A stretch of DNA of 64,000 nucleotides from contig JAPWDM010000035.1 of NCBI GenBank assembly GCA_035578155.1, positions 1,675,001-1,739,000 on the forward strand, read 5' to 3'. Position 1 is the stretch's first letter, and every line of letters begins with the position of its first letter. Positions 26,104 to 39,303 of the stretch are shown piece by piece. This DNA is from Brachynemurus nebulosus. Taxonomy: Eukaryota > Arthropoda > Insecta > Neuroptera > Myrmeleontidae. A model generated the notes under the pieces. The model ran no database searches. It worked only from the letters and a program-made list of their open reading frames with translations, and was not told the origin of the DNA. A program made the translations under genes and the position numbers.

Positions 26104-27033
26104 TTAGCACTTAAATAAATTAGTACTGGGAGCGCTGGAAAATACTTTCTATAATTATACAACAAATTACAACTTGAGAATTTTTATTTAACTCGTGCAA
26201 TATGTTGTAGGTCTAGTAAACTAGGTCGGCGAAAACTTTTTAGTTATTAGCGCTGATGGATCAGTGTTGCACGACAGTCGACAAATGAGCGCTGAGTAAG
26301 TATTAACCATGTTACTATATTTTCGGATATTTTTAAACAGTGTGCTTAATTGTGTTTAAGTTAGCTAACGTTACTACCTGTATTCAGAGCACTGAAACAA
26401 TAAATCTTCAAAATTTTGGGAAAAAGGTATTTAGAATATACCGAATAATAAATAAATAACTGAGAATTTGTCTCCGCAATTGTTTATTTTTTTAGTTTTG
26501 GAAGGACAAAAACTAAGGGTGTGTTTACTTTTAAGAGATACCTGAGGACTTTTCATGTAAGAATCCCTCGTAAGATAATCTAGAAAAAATTAAAAAAATA
26601 TATATTGTCAGCTTTTATAAAAGAATAATATTTTACTCATAATTCTATCAAAACTAAAAATGTTTATTACTAGGAGGTCTTAATGTTTCATTACTTCGTT
26701 TAAAAGCTCACGTTTACTCAAAATCAATACACTCTAATACGAATTCGAAATTTCGGCCAAAAATAATGACTAGAGAATTCTAATTTTTTAGTACTTTGTT
26801 AATGCGACCATAAGAATTTTTAGATGTTCAGTGGCCATTTCATAGGATATATAAGTTTTTTATTTGTGCATTTCCAATAGTAGAAATCTTTGCAGGAAAT
26901 TTATTTTTTTTTATTATTATGATTGTCAAATAATTTTAAATGGCCAGTGGGTAAAGAACAAACTTAACAACGTCTTATAATTTCGCCTATTGAATTTGAG
27001 GTGGGAGATAATTGCTCAGTGGATTAACATTTT
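26102..27033. other. Unassigned sequence
   Basis: No gene or repeat end seen between the TA tract and the HINE copy. Confidence 0.55.
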
Positions 27034-28698
27034 TAGTCGAATTTTCTCCGAAAAATTAGACTTATACAGTCTATACGATAAGAGCTGCGAGAGGCGAGAC
27101 CAGGGGCGCTATCCGTTTTCGGACCCGTAGAACACGATTATGTAAAAAAAAAAGATGTCTGATATATATATATATATATATATATATTTTCCCGCAACCT
27201 TTTAATATGTGTAGGGCCCCCCTATGGAAGTTAAGAGATGAAATTTGGTAAGTGGGGCTTATTCCGATGCACAACAATACTATCAAAGTGGGGTCAAATT
27301 TTGGGCAAATTTTTTTTCGGACCCGACCTTTAAGGGGGTGGTGGGGGGCGGAAAAGCAATAAAACTTTTCCAAACCGGTTTTAAATAATGTTTCGGTCAA
27401 TTATCTACAACATATCCAAAATTCAGCTTCCTAGGATGATATGGTGGGAGTAGAGGGGGGAAAAACGATTTTCGCTGGATCTAACAGGCCCCCAGCCCCC
27501 CAGAATTAACGTAGAGGGTTGAAATTTGGTGTGTTGATAAAGTTCGTACCTAGGTTGTGCTTTTTGGAGGTTTTAATATTTTACCCCCACCCCCCTCATT
27601 TTTAAGCTACAATTTCATGCATTTTCGACGTTTTCGAAGTTTGTACCACTCGCACAGGTCACCCGAATAAACCTAGAGGGCTGAAATTTTGTATTCGGAT
27701 TGAGTTAGTATCAAGGGGGTGCCTTTTGGGGGTCTCGACTTTTGACCCCTACCCCCACCATTTTTATACCCAAAAGAACATGATTTTTCTTGTTTTTTAA
27801 CAGTTTCGTTCGGGTCAAAATCTCCCCAAATAAACCTAGACGGCTGAAATTTGGTGTACAGGTTAAGCTAATAGCCAGACACTGTTTTTTGGAGGTTTCA
27901 ACTTTTAACCCTTACCCCCACGATTTATACGCCAATATTTCCTTAATTTTTTTGCTTGTTTTCTAACACGTCTAGAGACTCCATAAGGAAACCTAGAGGG
28001 CTGAAATTTTGTACGTGTATTCAGTTAGTATCCAGCTAGTACCTTGTAGGGAGTCCGCATCACTTTTCCCCCCACTTCTCCCATTTTTACATCGGAATTG
28101 AATGCTATTGTTAAATGTGTTTTAAAAGCATTATGTTTATTCTAAATACAAGTAGGCGAATAGTAATTTTAAAAAATTTAAAAAGAAGTGAACTTACTTT
28201 TATGACAAATGAAATACATACATATTAAGTAATTTAAAAATGTTATTAAAGTCACTGTTTATTTATAAATTAGGAATTTTGGATTTTTAGTATTTATAAA
28301 ATAGAAATTTTGGATTTTTTTGGAACGAAAAAATATCTTTATAAAGGCCTTCCAGTTTACTATTTAAGGTCCTTTTTTAATTTTTAAAACTAAAACATAA
28401 AGGCAATTAGCGGATAAACATGGGCAGGAATGTCCTCGTACGAATTGTGTTGGCTTTTTTTCTGCTACCTGTTTTCGGCACAAAATTGAAATTTACTGAG
28501 ATACAGCCCTTAAATACTTAAAATCTTTTTTTAAAGCCTCGATCAGCCGAACACTCATCACCAGTTTTGAAACCAACAAAATGACAATTCGGTTGTAGAC
28601 TTTCAATCACATTTCGCTTGTAGACATTCAATACCGAAGATGAAGGGGAAAATTCGACTACCGTGATGGGGCCCCGCTGCTCACGGCGTTTTTTTTTT
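27034..28698 (+). mobile_element. HINE-type element, most complete single copy
   Basis: The 5' subterminal repeat TAGTCGAATTTTC (27034-27046) is matched exactly by GAAAATTCGACTA at 28648-28660. Immediately downstream is a strong hairpin (CCGTGA...TCACGG, 28661-28686), then CG and a T-run. A short TA array sits at 27162-27186. The body has four similar blocks near 27512, 27674, 27837 and 27994, about 157-163 bp apart, plus a diverged one near 27230, each with a core like CTAGAGGGCTGAAATTTTGT. No target duplication. Subterminal inverted repeats, a 3' hairpin, an internal microsatellite and tandem arrays together match Helentron-associated (HINE/DINE) elements. Confidence 0.75.
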
Positions 28699-29891
28699 AT
28701 GTGGGGACAACACTTACGTTATGTGCTTCAAGTACTCTTATAGGTAAACCCGGCTCTGGTTCTGAATTTTACAGAATTTTGTGGTGATCATTACCTTATA
28801 GAAATACCAATAATTTTTTGTAAAATCTTGACATCATTTTCTTTTCTTCTATCATACTGGTCTTATAGGCAATAACCAGGTTCAGTCTTGTTTAGTGTCA
28901 GTAAATTGTACACTGAACAAAGTAATAAAATTGTTTTAAGCAATTGAGTTGACTATATCTTACCAATAGCTTTTGTTCGTTAGTATCTTACCCAAAAACA
29001 TAGGTATTATTTAAATAAATTGTAACTGTTCGTAATTATTTACTTATTTTTGGCCTTATTTTTGAATTGGTTTTAATATTTTAACTTGCAATAATGTATT
29101 TAAAGGAGCATTTCATTCGCATTATTTTAAATAAGATTCAAATATAACTAGCCAAAATTTATTGTAGACCTTGTACAAATCAATATTAAGTAGTTTTAAT
29201 ATTATTATACCTATACACATACACACAAAACGACAACTTTGGAATATTAATGTTAAATTTTTTATATTAAGTATATTTTGAAATATCGGTTGTCTTGTCA
29301 TTGACGCTTCATGTGTATACATACATGCACACATACAAACGTTCTCGCGCACACTGAATATGACAATTGAATACACATTATTATAAATAAATTACACACC
29401 GTACAGTGCCGTTTTTAAGATTCACTATCACAATTTTGGCCGGAACGCGGCGGAACCGGGTTCGGGCACTTTCCAGAGATTTGATTTTTTGTCGAAACGG
29501 TCGGACACGTCCTAGGTGTTTTTTTATTAAAAGCTTTTATTTAACTTGGTATGTTAGTATGTTGGTTTAGATCAAATCTTGGAATCAAAATTTAGACAGG
29601 TTCTAATTGAGCTAGAGATTTCAAATTTTGCATACGTGTCTAACCTTGATGACAATGCAATATTGTATAATTAGCTTTTCCCTAGTTCGCCCCAAACCAA
29701 AATTGTTGATTTTTAGTCCTATGCAACTTTTTGACATTTCGAATTGTCAAATATTGTCCATTGATTTTACATTGCAATTTTTTGTTTCCATAGTTATGTC
29801 TGATTAGGGTAAATTAACCGATTAAAATATAGGTAAAAAAATTACTTCTTTATTTTTTTTTAATTAATTGTAATTAAACTAAAGAGTAGAA
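28699..29891. other. Unassigned sequence with a dispersed-repeat flavour near 29.5 kb
   Basis: No gene. AAAAGCTTTTATTTAACTTG near 29531 begins a stretch (AATCTTGGAATC, TTTAGACAGGTTCTAATTGA) that looks like a dispersed insect repeat. AAGCTTTTATTTA recurs at 29928 in the following palindrome. Confidence 0.45.
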
Positions 29892-30220
29892 AATAAAATA
29901 AAGTAAAAAAAATGTTTTTTAAGAAAAAGCTTTTATTTAAAAATGGGTTAAAAAAATGAAATAACTATTGAGTGAAGTTTGAAGCAATATACAACATAAT
30001 TTATAAAAGCTTGAGGCGTTTAATTAAGTTTGGTAAGTACTGAAAAGTAAAATAGCTACACTTATATCCAAAACAAAAATAATTAATGATAACGCCTCAA
30101 GCTTTTATAAATTATGTTGCATATTGCTTCAAACTTCACTCAGTAGTTATTTCATTTTTTTTAGCCCATTTTTAAATAAAAGCTTTTTCTGAAAAAAATA
30201 TTTTTTTTACTTTATTTTAT
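29892..30220. repeat. Inverted-repeat hairpin with about 120-bp arms
   Basis: AAGCTTTTATTTAAAAATGG, ACTATTGAGTGAAGTTTGAA and TTTATAAAAGCTTGAGGCGT on the left are mirrored on the right (CTTCAAACTTCACTCAGTAG), with a roughly 70-bp spacer. Confidence 0.8.
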
Positions 30221-31235
30221 TTTTAAATCAATGTGTTACTGATTAAATTTACTTTTCATGTCTACGGTAGGCTAAGACCGGTTTTTCCGTCAGTGCCATT
30301 TTTAGGGGAATTGCTGAAACGGTAAGCCAAAACGACTGCTTTATTTTTATTAGTACATATTTTTTTTTTGCTCGTTACTTCGTTTGTTGGGAAAATATTG
30401 GAAATGCGTTCCGACACCTACAATTTTAGAAATTAAACCCTGGTCACCATGACTGTAAGTTTTGTGCTATTGATTTTTTACAAAGTATTTTCGTAGGATT
30501 TCCTTAATTTCCTTATGGTTTCACCAGGGACCTTTACAAAAGTGTTTAGGAGTCTCTACATGTTGAGTAGTCAAGAGCCTCGCAATGATAAATCGGGCTC
30601 TGGCTGAAATGTTTTTCCAATAGTCAAAAGAAATGTTATCACATTTAACACTTTGTGAATGGTAGTGTATATACAAAGTTTGTAAGTGTACACACTACTT
30701 TATGATACTATAATATACCTACTCCACACGAGCAATATAATGTAATTGTTTTTTTTTTTTTTGTTAGTTTTTGGGTGCCGATGTATGTTATTCACCTTAA
30801 TTCATTTGATGTTTTTGAACCTAATTTAAATTAGTCTCTCCGGCATAAATGTTCAAATACAAAGAAAAATGTTTCATGATAAGCCTATCTCAAGAATACC
30901 ATTTTGTTGTTTCATTATTATTACTAATTTAATTCTTAATGCATTTTTAAATTACATTAATAAATCAAATAGAGGTTCTTATGGTAATTAATAAGCAGAT
31001 GGATTGCATAATAAATAAAGGTAGGAAAGTATTATTTGATTTTGTTTTTTGTTCTTGATAATTATGTAAACTGTTATGAAAATTCTTGTACATGTAGGCA
31101 TATTATGCAAATTATAGAGTAACACTAATTTTACTTTTAGTTGAATTAATATGTTCAAATAAAATTATAGACAATACGAACATTTCTATTACCAAATAGA
31201 AAAGATTCTTGTTGTTACAGTCGTTAGCCTCTTAA

Positions 31236-32168
31236 GTGGGGAAACCACATTAGCAGGTTTAACAAAATCGATTTTTTATAGCATAAATCGTTAGCTCAGT
31301 TATCGAAGAATACACTGTTAAAACAAAACGAAATATTTAAGTGAAAATTTGACAAAGTTAAACGTTCTTCGCCAAAACGACATTCGCATTCGTTTAGATT
31401 TTATGAGCATAGAACCGAGCGCTAATTGGGTACAAGATACAGCCTCGAGCGCACAGCAGGTAGGGCGGAGTACTACCTCAGATAATCGCTTTACTTACGA
31501 AACCTATGGTGAAGAAGGAGGATTAATATATGGTGCTGGAATCATAGATTAATCGGTGAGCATTTTACATCACCGTTAACTTAATTAAATTTCCAGTTTT
31601 CGAGAATTTTCTTTTCCAACTCGTTTTTTTCAAAATGACTTTTTTCATATTTTCGAGATGTCTAACTCAAAAAGTAATGAATCCTTCATTATGAAAATTA
31701 ATAGTATTATTTCTTATGAAATCAAAAAATATACGATTCAACTTTTGAGATGATATTATCATGATTTTAAGGTTATTTTTTATTTATTTATTTATTTATT
31801 TATTTTTGGACATAATTACAGGTGAAAATTGAAATAAGTTTTTAATTTTCATTATTTTCACCTGCATTGAAGTTCATATTCTTAGAAAATAAGTTGTTAA
31901 TGTAAAATGGAAACATTTTTGATTGCAGATGAAAATTAGAATGACTACACGTCCCGCAATTCGAGAACTCTACTTACGAACTTCAGCGGACATCAGTGTG
32001 TAACTTTGTTATTTTTGGCTGAAATTATTCAAGAAAATTCACAAAAGTTGTTCGAAATATGAGTAAAATTATGTCAAAATTTAAATGAATTCTAATTAGT
32101 TCTTCCCATCCCAAGAAATTATACTAAGAAATCGGTGAAAATAAGCCTCCTAATGTGGTTTCCTTCCC
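31236..32168. mobile_element. TTAA-flanked element
   Basis: Ends GTGGGGAAACCACATTAG and CTAATGTGGTTTCCTTCCC, each against TTAA. 933 bp. It contains a short dyad (ACAGGTGAAAAT...ATTTTCACCTG, 31820-31855) and an unrecognised 67-codon frame (31349-31552). Confidence 0.65.
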
Positions 32169-32707
32169 TTAAAACTGCATGGGCACGTATGCTCGTTTGA
32201 TATGATTTCGAGAAAAACGATAAAAAAATTATTACGTGCATGCTGTACCACGAATTAAGTCAGTGGCCAAAATTTTTCACAATTTAGGATACTTAGTGGC
32301 TGGAGTTACTGACACCAAACGAAACTTTTACCCATTTTCCATCATCTTCCTTAAAGCTTAAGACATGCATTTTTAGCGGTTGGTCTCTCGTGAGCAAAAT
32401 TTCATTTAATACGGGATCAATGTTTGTACAACCTTTTTTGATAAATTTAGTTGCTTATATCTACTAAAGTTACTTTACTTTTTTCAGATTTTTTGGACTC
32501 ACGAGTGAAAAGTTATAGGGGAACAAAATCTCATTTTAAAGCACAATACTTCACAAAAATTAAAAATGGTACAAGAAATCTCAAGTATATTTTAGAGCAC
32601 CAAAAATTAGGGAATACGGGTTTTTACATTTTTTTGAAATATCCATAATATTTTAAACATATATAAGAGAGAAAAAAAAATAGGCTAAATTATATTACTT
32701 TATTATT

Positions 32708-34025
32708 GATTGTAAATACCTTCTACATTTTTTTATTTTTATGTTTTTCTTTCATCATGAAAGCGTAAAGGATTACTTTTTGATAATGATTCACGTATTT
32801 TTCAGTATTTACTTAATTGGTAATGTAGCTATTTCCAGATACTTTGACACTGATAGACCAGAGAACTTTGGCAGAAGTTGGCGTAAAAATATAGAATGAG
32901 CAAGGGCGTCCATATGATGATTAGTAGGCGGGGGAGGGGCCTGGCTAGAACTGGTGGTAAGAAGTATTTTTAATATTTTGGATGAAAAATGGCGATTTGT
33001 AAGTAGCTATAAGAAGTTCTAGTTTTGACCACTAACAAGGAAAGGTATCCAACAACTTTACACTTTGTTTTTAGAAAAGAATAGAAGATTGATTTGTTTC
33101 AAATATAAGAATTAGGTACTTATTTAATTTTTTAACGATGACTCATGCTCTATTATATCTGAAACGGTGTATATCAGTAAAGTATGGGGGCGGGGGTTTG
33201 CAGTGTATTTTTTCTTTCTAAATTATGCACTTTAAAATATATCGTAAGTTTGTAACAATTCATTACTAAAATACGAGATTCTTTGACCATATTTTTGTTC
33301 ATATTAAATCAAAAATTTAAAACTTTTCCCAAGTTAATATTAGCAAAGGGTGTATTTATGCAAAAAGAAATAAACTGATATGATGCAAAATATATTAATT
33401 AAAAATTCTCTTATTTACACACAACAACCTCCTCTTTTACCAAAACATACATGGTAAAATTAGGGGTTGAGGGTAGAGGATGAAACCCTAATGACTTTAT
33501 AACTTTAATTTTGATATCATAGTAAAGATCTTAAAGTGCCATTTACAAATATATATATTGTTTCCCTACCAAAGCTCTTGTCATTTTCAAGATATTTAAG
33601 AAAACTGAAAAAAAATCAAATATTCATGGGTCAGTTTCACCCCCTTAAACCGCTTATGGACATGAACGAAATATGGCTCGTGATTAGTTTTAATAAGATC
33701 TACAATACATCAAAGTTTCAAAAATTTTTGAGAGATACAGTTGGATACCTCAATCCTTGTAAGCTACGTTAAAGAAAAAACGCTCGACTACCACTACAAT
33801 TATATATTTTAATGTTTCCCTAACAGTTAGTGAGGACCGCGGCTCCCCTTGCCCTCGAGTATAGGCGCCCTTAAGAAGGGGAGTAACCAAAAATATACAT
33901 GACTAAATTACCAATTAGGTAAGTATTGAAAATACGTGAATCATTATCGAAAAGTAAAAAAAAGCATACTCATGATGAAAACATATCAAAATTAAAATAA
34001 ACAGGAGGTATTTACAACTAATAAT
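32708..34025. mobile_element. Element with about 140-bp inverted arms, interrupted by a hAT element
   Basis: GATAATGATTCACGTATTTT near 32780 mirrors AAAATACGTGAATCATTATC near 33930. Outer arms share GTAAATACCT and TTTCATCATGA. Nearly all of the spacer is the 32901-33873 element. Confidence 0.7.
32901..33873. mobile_element. hAT-like element inside a palindrome
   Basis: Ends CAAGGGCGTCCATATGATG and CTCGAGTATAGGCGCCCTTA, flanked by AGAATGAG and AGAAGGGG (six of eight bases equal). The interior at 33610-33750 is the reverse complement of 600-780. Non-coding. Confidence 0.6.
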
Positions 34026-35603
34026 AATATTCACTGTCACTTGTAACTTATGAATTTATGATTCACAAAATGTTTTCTGTTAGTATTGACATACCTCTGG
34101 CCTATCTAAAATTTATGAGATTCACGTCATTGTTACACCATCTGTTTCTCTTTTCGTGCATCATTTTATCAACGATCTTATATTTTAGTTACTTTTTTTG
34201 TGTTGCAAGTTTCTAAATTTGGTGGCCAGTTTCTACTTAATTTGTACTATTTGAAGTTTTTAATAAAAAATAGTATTACTCACTCTTATAACTGTTTAAT
34301 TAAAAACCTTATAAAACTAAAAATATAATTCCCTTTTACATTTATATTGAAAAAACACTGATCTGAAAACTCGTTTTCACACAACACTAAATTAAAGTTG
34401 TAAAAGCGCTTAAGTGGCCAGTTACTACTAAGTTTACCCTATGGCAGACAATACAACTATAGATAATACTCCTATGCATGATATATGAAAGTAATAAAAG
34501 TTGTTTCCAGAAATTTGGTAAGATTTTTCAAGAAAACAGAAAAAAATGTATAAATTAATATTTTACATAAAATCTAAAAAAAGCGCTTAAATTTTATTAT
34601 AAATAAACATGACTCAACATATTAACATGGGATGTTTATTATGTTGTTGCTATAATGCCTACTTATTTGTTTTGATAAAGGATAGGTAATTTATTCTGAA
34701 TAAACCAAACTGAGACACACCAAATCAAAGCTTATTTTTTAAGTATGATTTAAACTGTAAAAACGATTATAACGCAATTAAAAAGATAGACATATCCCTT
34801 TCCTGGCTAGGGATAAGATATGTCTATTTAATTTATTAGCTCATTGTTTCCCAGTTTATAATTATTGCAAATTTTTATATCGTCAATAATACATTTAATT
34901 AAACATAGCCTATTAACCATAGTCATTGTAATTACAAAAGTATCAAATTCACTTGGCTGTCTTACCCGCCTAAAATAAATGACCATACTAAATTTTGCTT
35001 AAATGAAGCAAATTGCCTGAAGTATTTGCTTTTGCGTAAAGCAATGTAAGAAATTTATTTTGTACAGGACCATAGAATATCTAATTTAAAAATAATTTGA
35101 CTCATTTATTGACCAAATCATGTCCGTTCGCCTGTCACACTATCACAGTTTTCAAATATTTAGACTTACGAATATGAAATTTTGCATATACATATAAAAG
35201 TTAAAGGCCTTAACGAAAGAAAACCTGTCCTTGTTTCTTTAGGATACCTTTTAAGTTACAAAATCCTAAAAATTAATTTAAATATTTTATTAGTTCGTAT
35301 AGAATAATTAGAATAGCATACCTACACAGATATTATCACTCATTTCAATTTAGTTTTTGTATCACATATTTTATCAACAACAGCGGTCGCGGTGCGGCGT
35401 GGCGACAAGTATTCTTGTTACATATGTATTAAATAAAATGTCCTCCGTTTAAAAATTTTTTCTTCACTCATTGCAATCACGTTTTTAATGTCATGGCCAC
35501 CATCATCATGGTCTATTATTATTGAATTAACAATTAAAAGCTATTTTTTTTACTTTATTACATAAATTTAGAATTTTCGTCACATACCTACATAGTTTTG
35601 ATA
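34026..35603. other. A+T-rich sequence with one small dyad
   Basis: AGATAGACATATCCC / GGGATAAGATATGTCTATTT at about 34785-34830 is a short hairpin. GGTGGCCAGTTTCTACT and GTGGCCAGTTACTACTA recur at 34221 and 34413. No gene seen. Confidence 0.5.
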
Positions 35604-35605
35604 TA

Positions 35606-37096
35606 GGGTAGGGTCGTGTAAGATGGCGCTGTCGGTAAGAGTGCACACTCCTGTTTTCTCGAAACAGGAACGAAATTTGTAACCAACACTAATCGCGTTC
35701 TAAAGTGTTCGGATATCCGTAATTGCTCACCAAAAAATATTGGCTTACGACATAATCCCAATATTCTAGATAAGTTAAAAATTTTTAGTACGATTAGATA
35801 TTATTTTTCTCGAATTTGAATGTGTTACTACGGTTTATGTCGAAATAAGTTAAAAGTTATGAATGTTCCTGTGACTAGTAAAGTTAGTCACGAACTAGCT
35901 CCGATCACTTTAATTTGTGTCAATACGCGTGGATGGTTTCCACAGGATGAGTTTGTTGATAATAGGTAGACGTGTAATATGGCGCACACATTCTTACTCG
36001 ACAGTTTCTTTTATCATGTTTTTCTTTAACTTTTTAAACCCAAGTTCCCAAGTTTTCTTTAACCCAAGTTCCTACCTCAAAAGTTTACGATCACAAAAAC
36101 TAAGGATAACGAAAAGTAATATTCTATTGCTAATAAAATCCGTGGGACTAGTGGAGCCTAAAAATAACCAATTATAACCAATTTATAAAACTTAATTCGA
36201 TATCAATAATTCTCGATAGCGAAAACTACCTATATTTTAATAGTCGTAAAATATTTGGAATACTCACAACTTGCTTCGCCTAAGTCTTCAAAAATTTCAA
36301 TTTTTCGCTACGACGCATCGTTTGAGAGATATTTACGATCAAAAGTTTTCCATTACGAAAAGTTCGAAAAATAATTTTTTAAAAAATGTGTTATTGCTGA
36401 GCCAATCAGTTGCACTAATGGAGCCTAAATTAACCAGTTATAATCAATTTATCATAAGTAATTCGGTACCAATAAGTTTCGATAACGAAAAGTAGGTTTT
36501 AACAATCCAGTACGTCTGAGTAGAAGAGCTATGACAGTACGGCGGCACACTACGTCGTCAAAAGTATGGGCACACCCTGGCCCAAGGTGTACCCACATTT
36601 TTTGTACGGTAGTGCACTTATAGCATTAAGTATAGTACGGCGTAGTGTGCCGTCGTACTGTCATAGCTCTCCTACTCTTTTGGAATACCCATAACTTGTT
36701 TCACTTAAACGTTTAAAAATTTCGTTATTTTTTGACTACGATCTACCGTTACGTACGATCAAAGTTTAGAATAACGAAAAATATGAAGAAGTACTGACAT
36801 AAGAAATTCTCCTATTACGTAGGTGCGGGATTGTTTAAATGTGATTTGTGCTAAGTTCCAAGCTTTTTAATAAGTGCGCCATTTTACCGACCTCAATGCG
36901 CACTCTTACACGACAGGTCGTGTAAGAGTGCGCATTTCCCATTTTGTGATTTTTTTTAAAATAACTCGATTGGTATCGAGGTATATCGGTATAATCATTA
37001 AGGTGCCAGAATAAACACAATTTAGTTTTATAACATTTTCCGTTATTTTTTATAGCCACCTAAATGTTAAGTGCGTCGTCTTACACGATACTACCC
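35606..37096. mobile_element. TA-flanked element with two tandem units
   Basis: Ends GGGTAGGGTCGTGTAAGATG and CTTACACGATACTACCC, each flanked by TA. Two diverged 240-bp direct units (36125-36367, 36390-36790) share GGAGCCTAAA, CGATAACGAAAAGTA and TTTGGAATAC. The second is split by the MITE at 36518. An inner dyad of the end motif (GCGCACTCTTACACGAC / GTCGTGTAAGAGTGCGC) sits at 36897-36934. Confidence 0.7.
36518..36677. mobile_element. 160-bp MITE
   Basis: GAGTAGAAGAGCTATGACAG, then TACGGCGGCACACTACG, mirrored at the other end with few mismatches. It interrupts the second tandem unit of the surrounding element. Confidence 0.8.
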
Positions 37097-37478
37097 TACA
37101 CACAAAACTTACATAATTAGAACCGATATCATAGAATACGATAACCATTAAAGGGACGCATTTGTTGCAATGACACAGAATTCAGTGTACATATAAAAGT
37201 GATAAATAATTTTTTTTTTTTGAACTGGAGGAAAACTATTTTTGCTAATATTAGAATATACCTAACTATAAAATATTATTGCATAGTTTCAACTTTTTGT
37301 ACAAATTTCTTTTTAAACGATTGATTGTCAAGGTCATTTATTTTTGATTTTATGTCTGAATTAAGTATTGGAAAAGCTGTCAATAAATAATAATTGAATA
37401 AATATATATATAATCCAAATGTATCGTTCCTTTCGACAACTGTTCAAATACTTTTGTAAACTTGTTTGTGATAATTTT

Positions 37479-38230
37479 TAGGGTTCCGTACCTTAAAAGG
37501 AGAAACGGAATCTTTATAAGATCACTCTCATGACCGTCCGTCCGACTGTCACAGACGTTTTTCTTGAAAACAGTGGGACGTAGAAATTTGAAATTCGGGA
37601 TAATGTGAGGTCTTATGGAGAGGGTAGTCGTATGTTTCAATGTCAGTTTCTTAAATTTACGGAATAGGTCAAAATTTGACGATTCTCATCATGTCAGTGT
37701 AAAGATAAATTGGGGGTAAGGAACCCTCAGAAGCATATGTCCTTGCCGAAACTATTTCCTAACTGCGATAAAAATTCAAGGATAACTTTTTTTTAACTTT
37801 TCAGTTTACCTTTTTGTGACGGAAGCCATGTTTTTTTTTTTTGATTTATGATATTTTGTTAGACCTTTCCATACTGATGAAAACACTGGTAACGAGCCTT
37901 AATCGCACACGCTTGCATTTTTTAAGGGTGGCCGGAAGGCGTCGCGATATTTTATGGCTAAACAAGCCCACCAAGGCGGCTGCAACACTAAGTGTCACTA
38001 GAGCCCCTTGTATTAAAATCCTTAAATTAGCCTTACTTGGCCCAATTTTGCGAAATATTTTTGGACATATATTAACTAATTCAGAGGCGTAAATTTCAAA
38101 AATCCATATCTCATTTTTGTGCAAGGTCGCATTTTGTGTGTTTTTATAGGTTATTTAGAAATTTTTGCATATATCCTCTTCTAAATACCGTGTTTTAAAT
38201 ACACTGTCTTATGGAGCTCTTAGAACCCTA
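37479..38230. mobile_element. Dispersed repeat beginning TAGGGTTCCGTACC
   Basis: Starts TAGGGTTCCGTACCTTAAAA, ends GAACCCTA (8-bp inverted ends), 752 bp. The GGTTCCGTACC...GAAACGGAA start is familiar from widespread insect repeats; family not certain. Frames inside (for example 37841-38092) are not real genes. A (TA)n follows at 38233-38279. Confidence 0.6.
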
Positions 38231-38232
38231 CA

Positions 38233-38281
<49 letters not shown>

Positions 38282-39097
38282 CTTATACACTTGGGGGAAA
38301 AGAAAATCGGGAAAAGTCAAAAATTGAACATTTTGGTACAACTCTAAAACGCAAAGCTACCTTGACTTGATATTGCAGCTATAGAATATGTGTGCAAGGG
38401 CGAACGCTACGATGCCACTCCCGACCCAGGTTGGGCCTTAGGCAGATTCACCTATCTTATCAGGAGGGGTCCTTTAAGGGTAATAATTGTAAAAAAACAC
38501 AAATAAATATATAAAACAGTTCCATTAGCAAAAAAAAGAATATAAAACTTCAAATTCAAATACTAAAAGCATAAAATAACGACAAATTGACAATTAATAT
38601 ACAAATTAGTATGAAATAATGAGTAGGATCTACAAATCGGCTAGAATGTCAAATTCAGAGCTGCTTTCACGCTTCACGCATACAAGAAAAATTGAATCAG
38701 TTTCAATAAGTCTACAGTCATTAAATGTTCATCTCTTACTCTTAATTACACTATGTGCATTGTATCCAATATGCACCAGCTTTCGAATTTCTGAATCGTT
38801 TCAAGCAGTATATACAAGTAGATACAGTTCTCATCGTCATTTTCATTATCCGATTCACATAAACAGCCATCTTTTGGTTTTGTAATTTTTGTTTTTTTAC
38901 TATTTTTGTCTTTTCAGAGCAAAACAACTTTTTATTTTGTTTTTCTTTTCTTATTGTTGAAAATATTTTTCTTTACCTTTTCGTCCTGCCTTTACTAGTT
39001 CTTTTTCTTGGATCTGTTTCTCAAATGGTCACACATCTTCTAGAGTTTGAAAAAACCTAATACCAGATGTTTCAGCGATGGGTTGTCCAGAAGACTA

Positions 39098-39301
39098 CAC
39101 GGAGAGAAAATTCCTATAAAAATTACAGTGCTCATACTACAATCGACGTGTAACAGGCGAACATATCCAATTTTTGTACGGTAAAATTATAAAAATTATA
39201 GTTATGTTATTGTAATTTTTAACAGAAATTGGATATGTTCGCCTGTTAAACGTCGATTGTAGTATGAGCACAGTAATTTTTACAGGAATTTTCTCTCCGT
39301 G
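39098..39301. mobile_element. TA-flanked hairpin MITE
   Basis: CACGGAGAGAAAATTCCTAT and its mirror, arms of about 80 bp with few mismatches, flanked by TA on both sides. 204 bp. Confidence 0.85.
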
Positions 39302-39303
39302 TA

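Noticed and set aside
35917..36495. Two similar hypothetical frames
   Set aside because: They reflect the two diverged tandem units of a TA-flanked element; frames and starts are not conserved between units.
37841..38124. Overlapping frames of 83 and 92 codons on opposite strands
   Set aside because: Both fall inside the dispersed repeat starting TAGGGTTCCGTACC and show no protein family signature.
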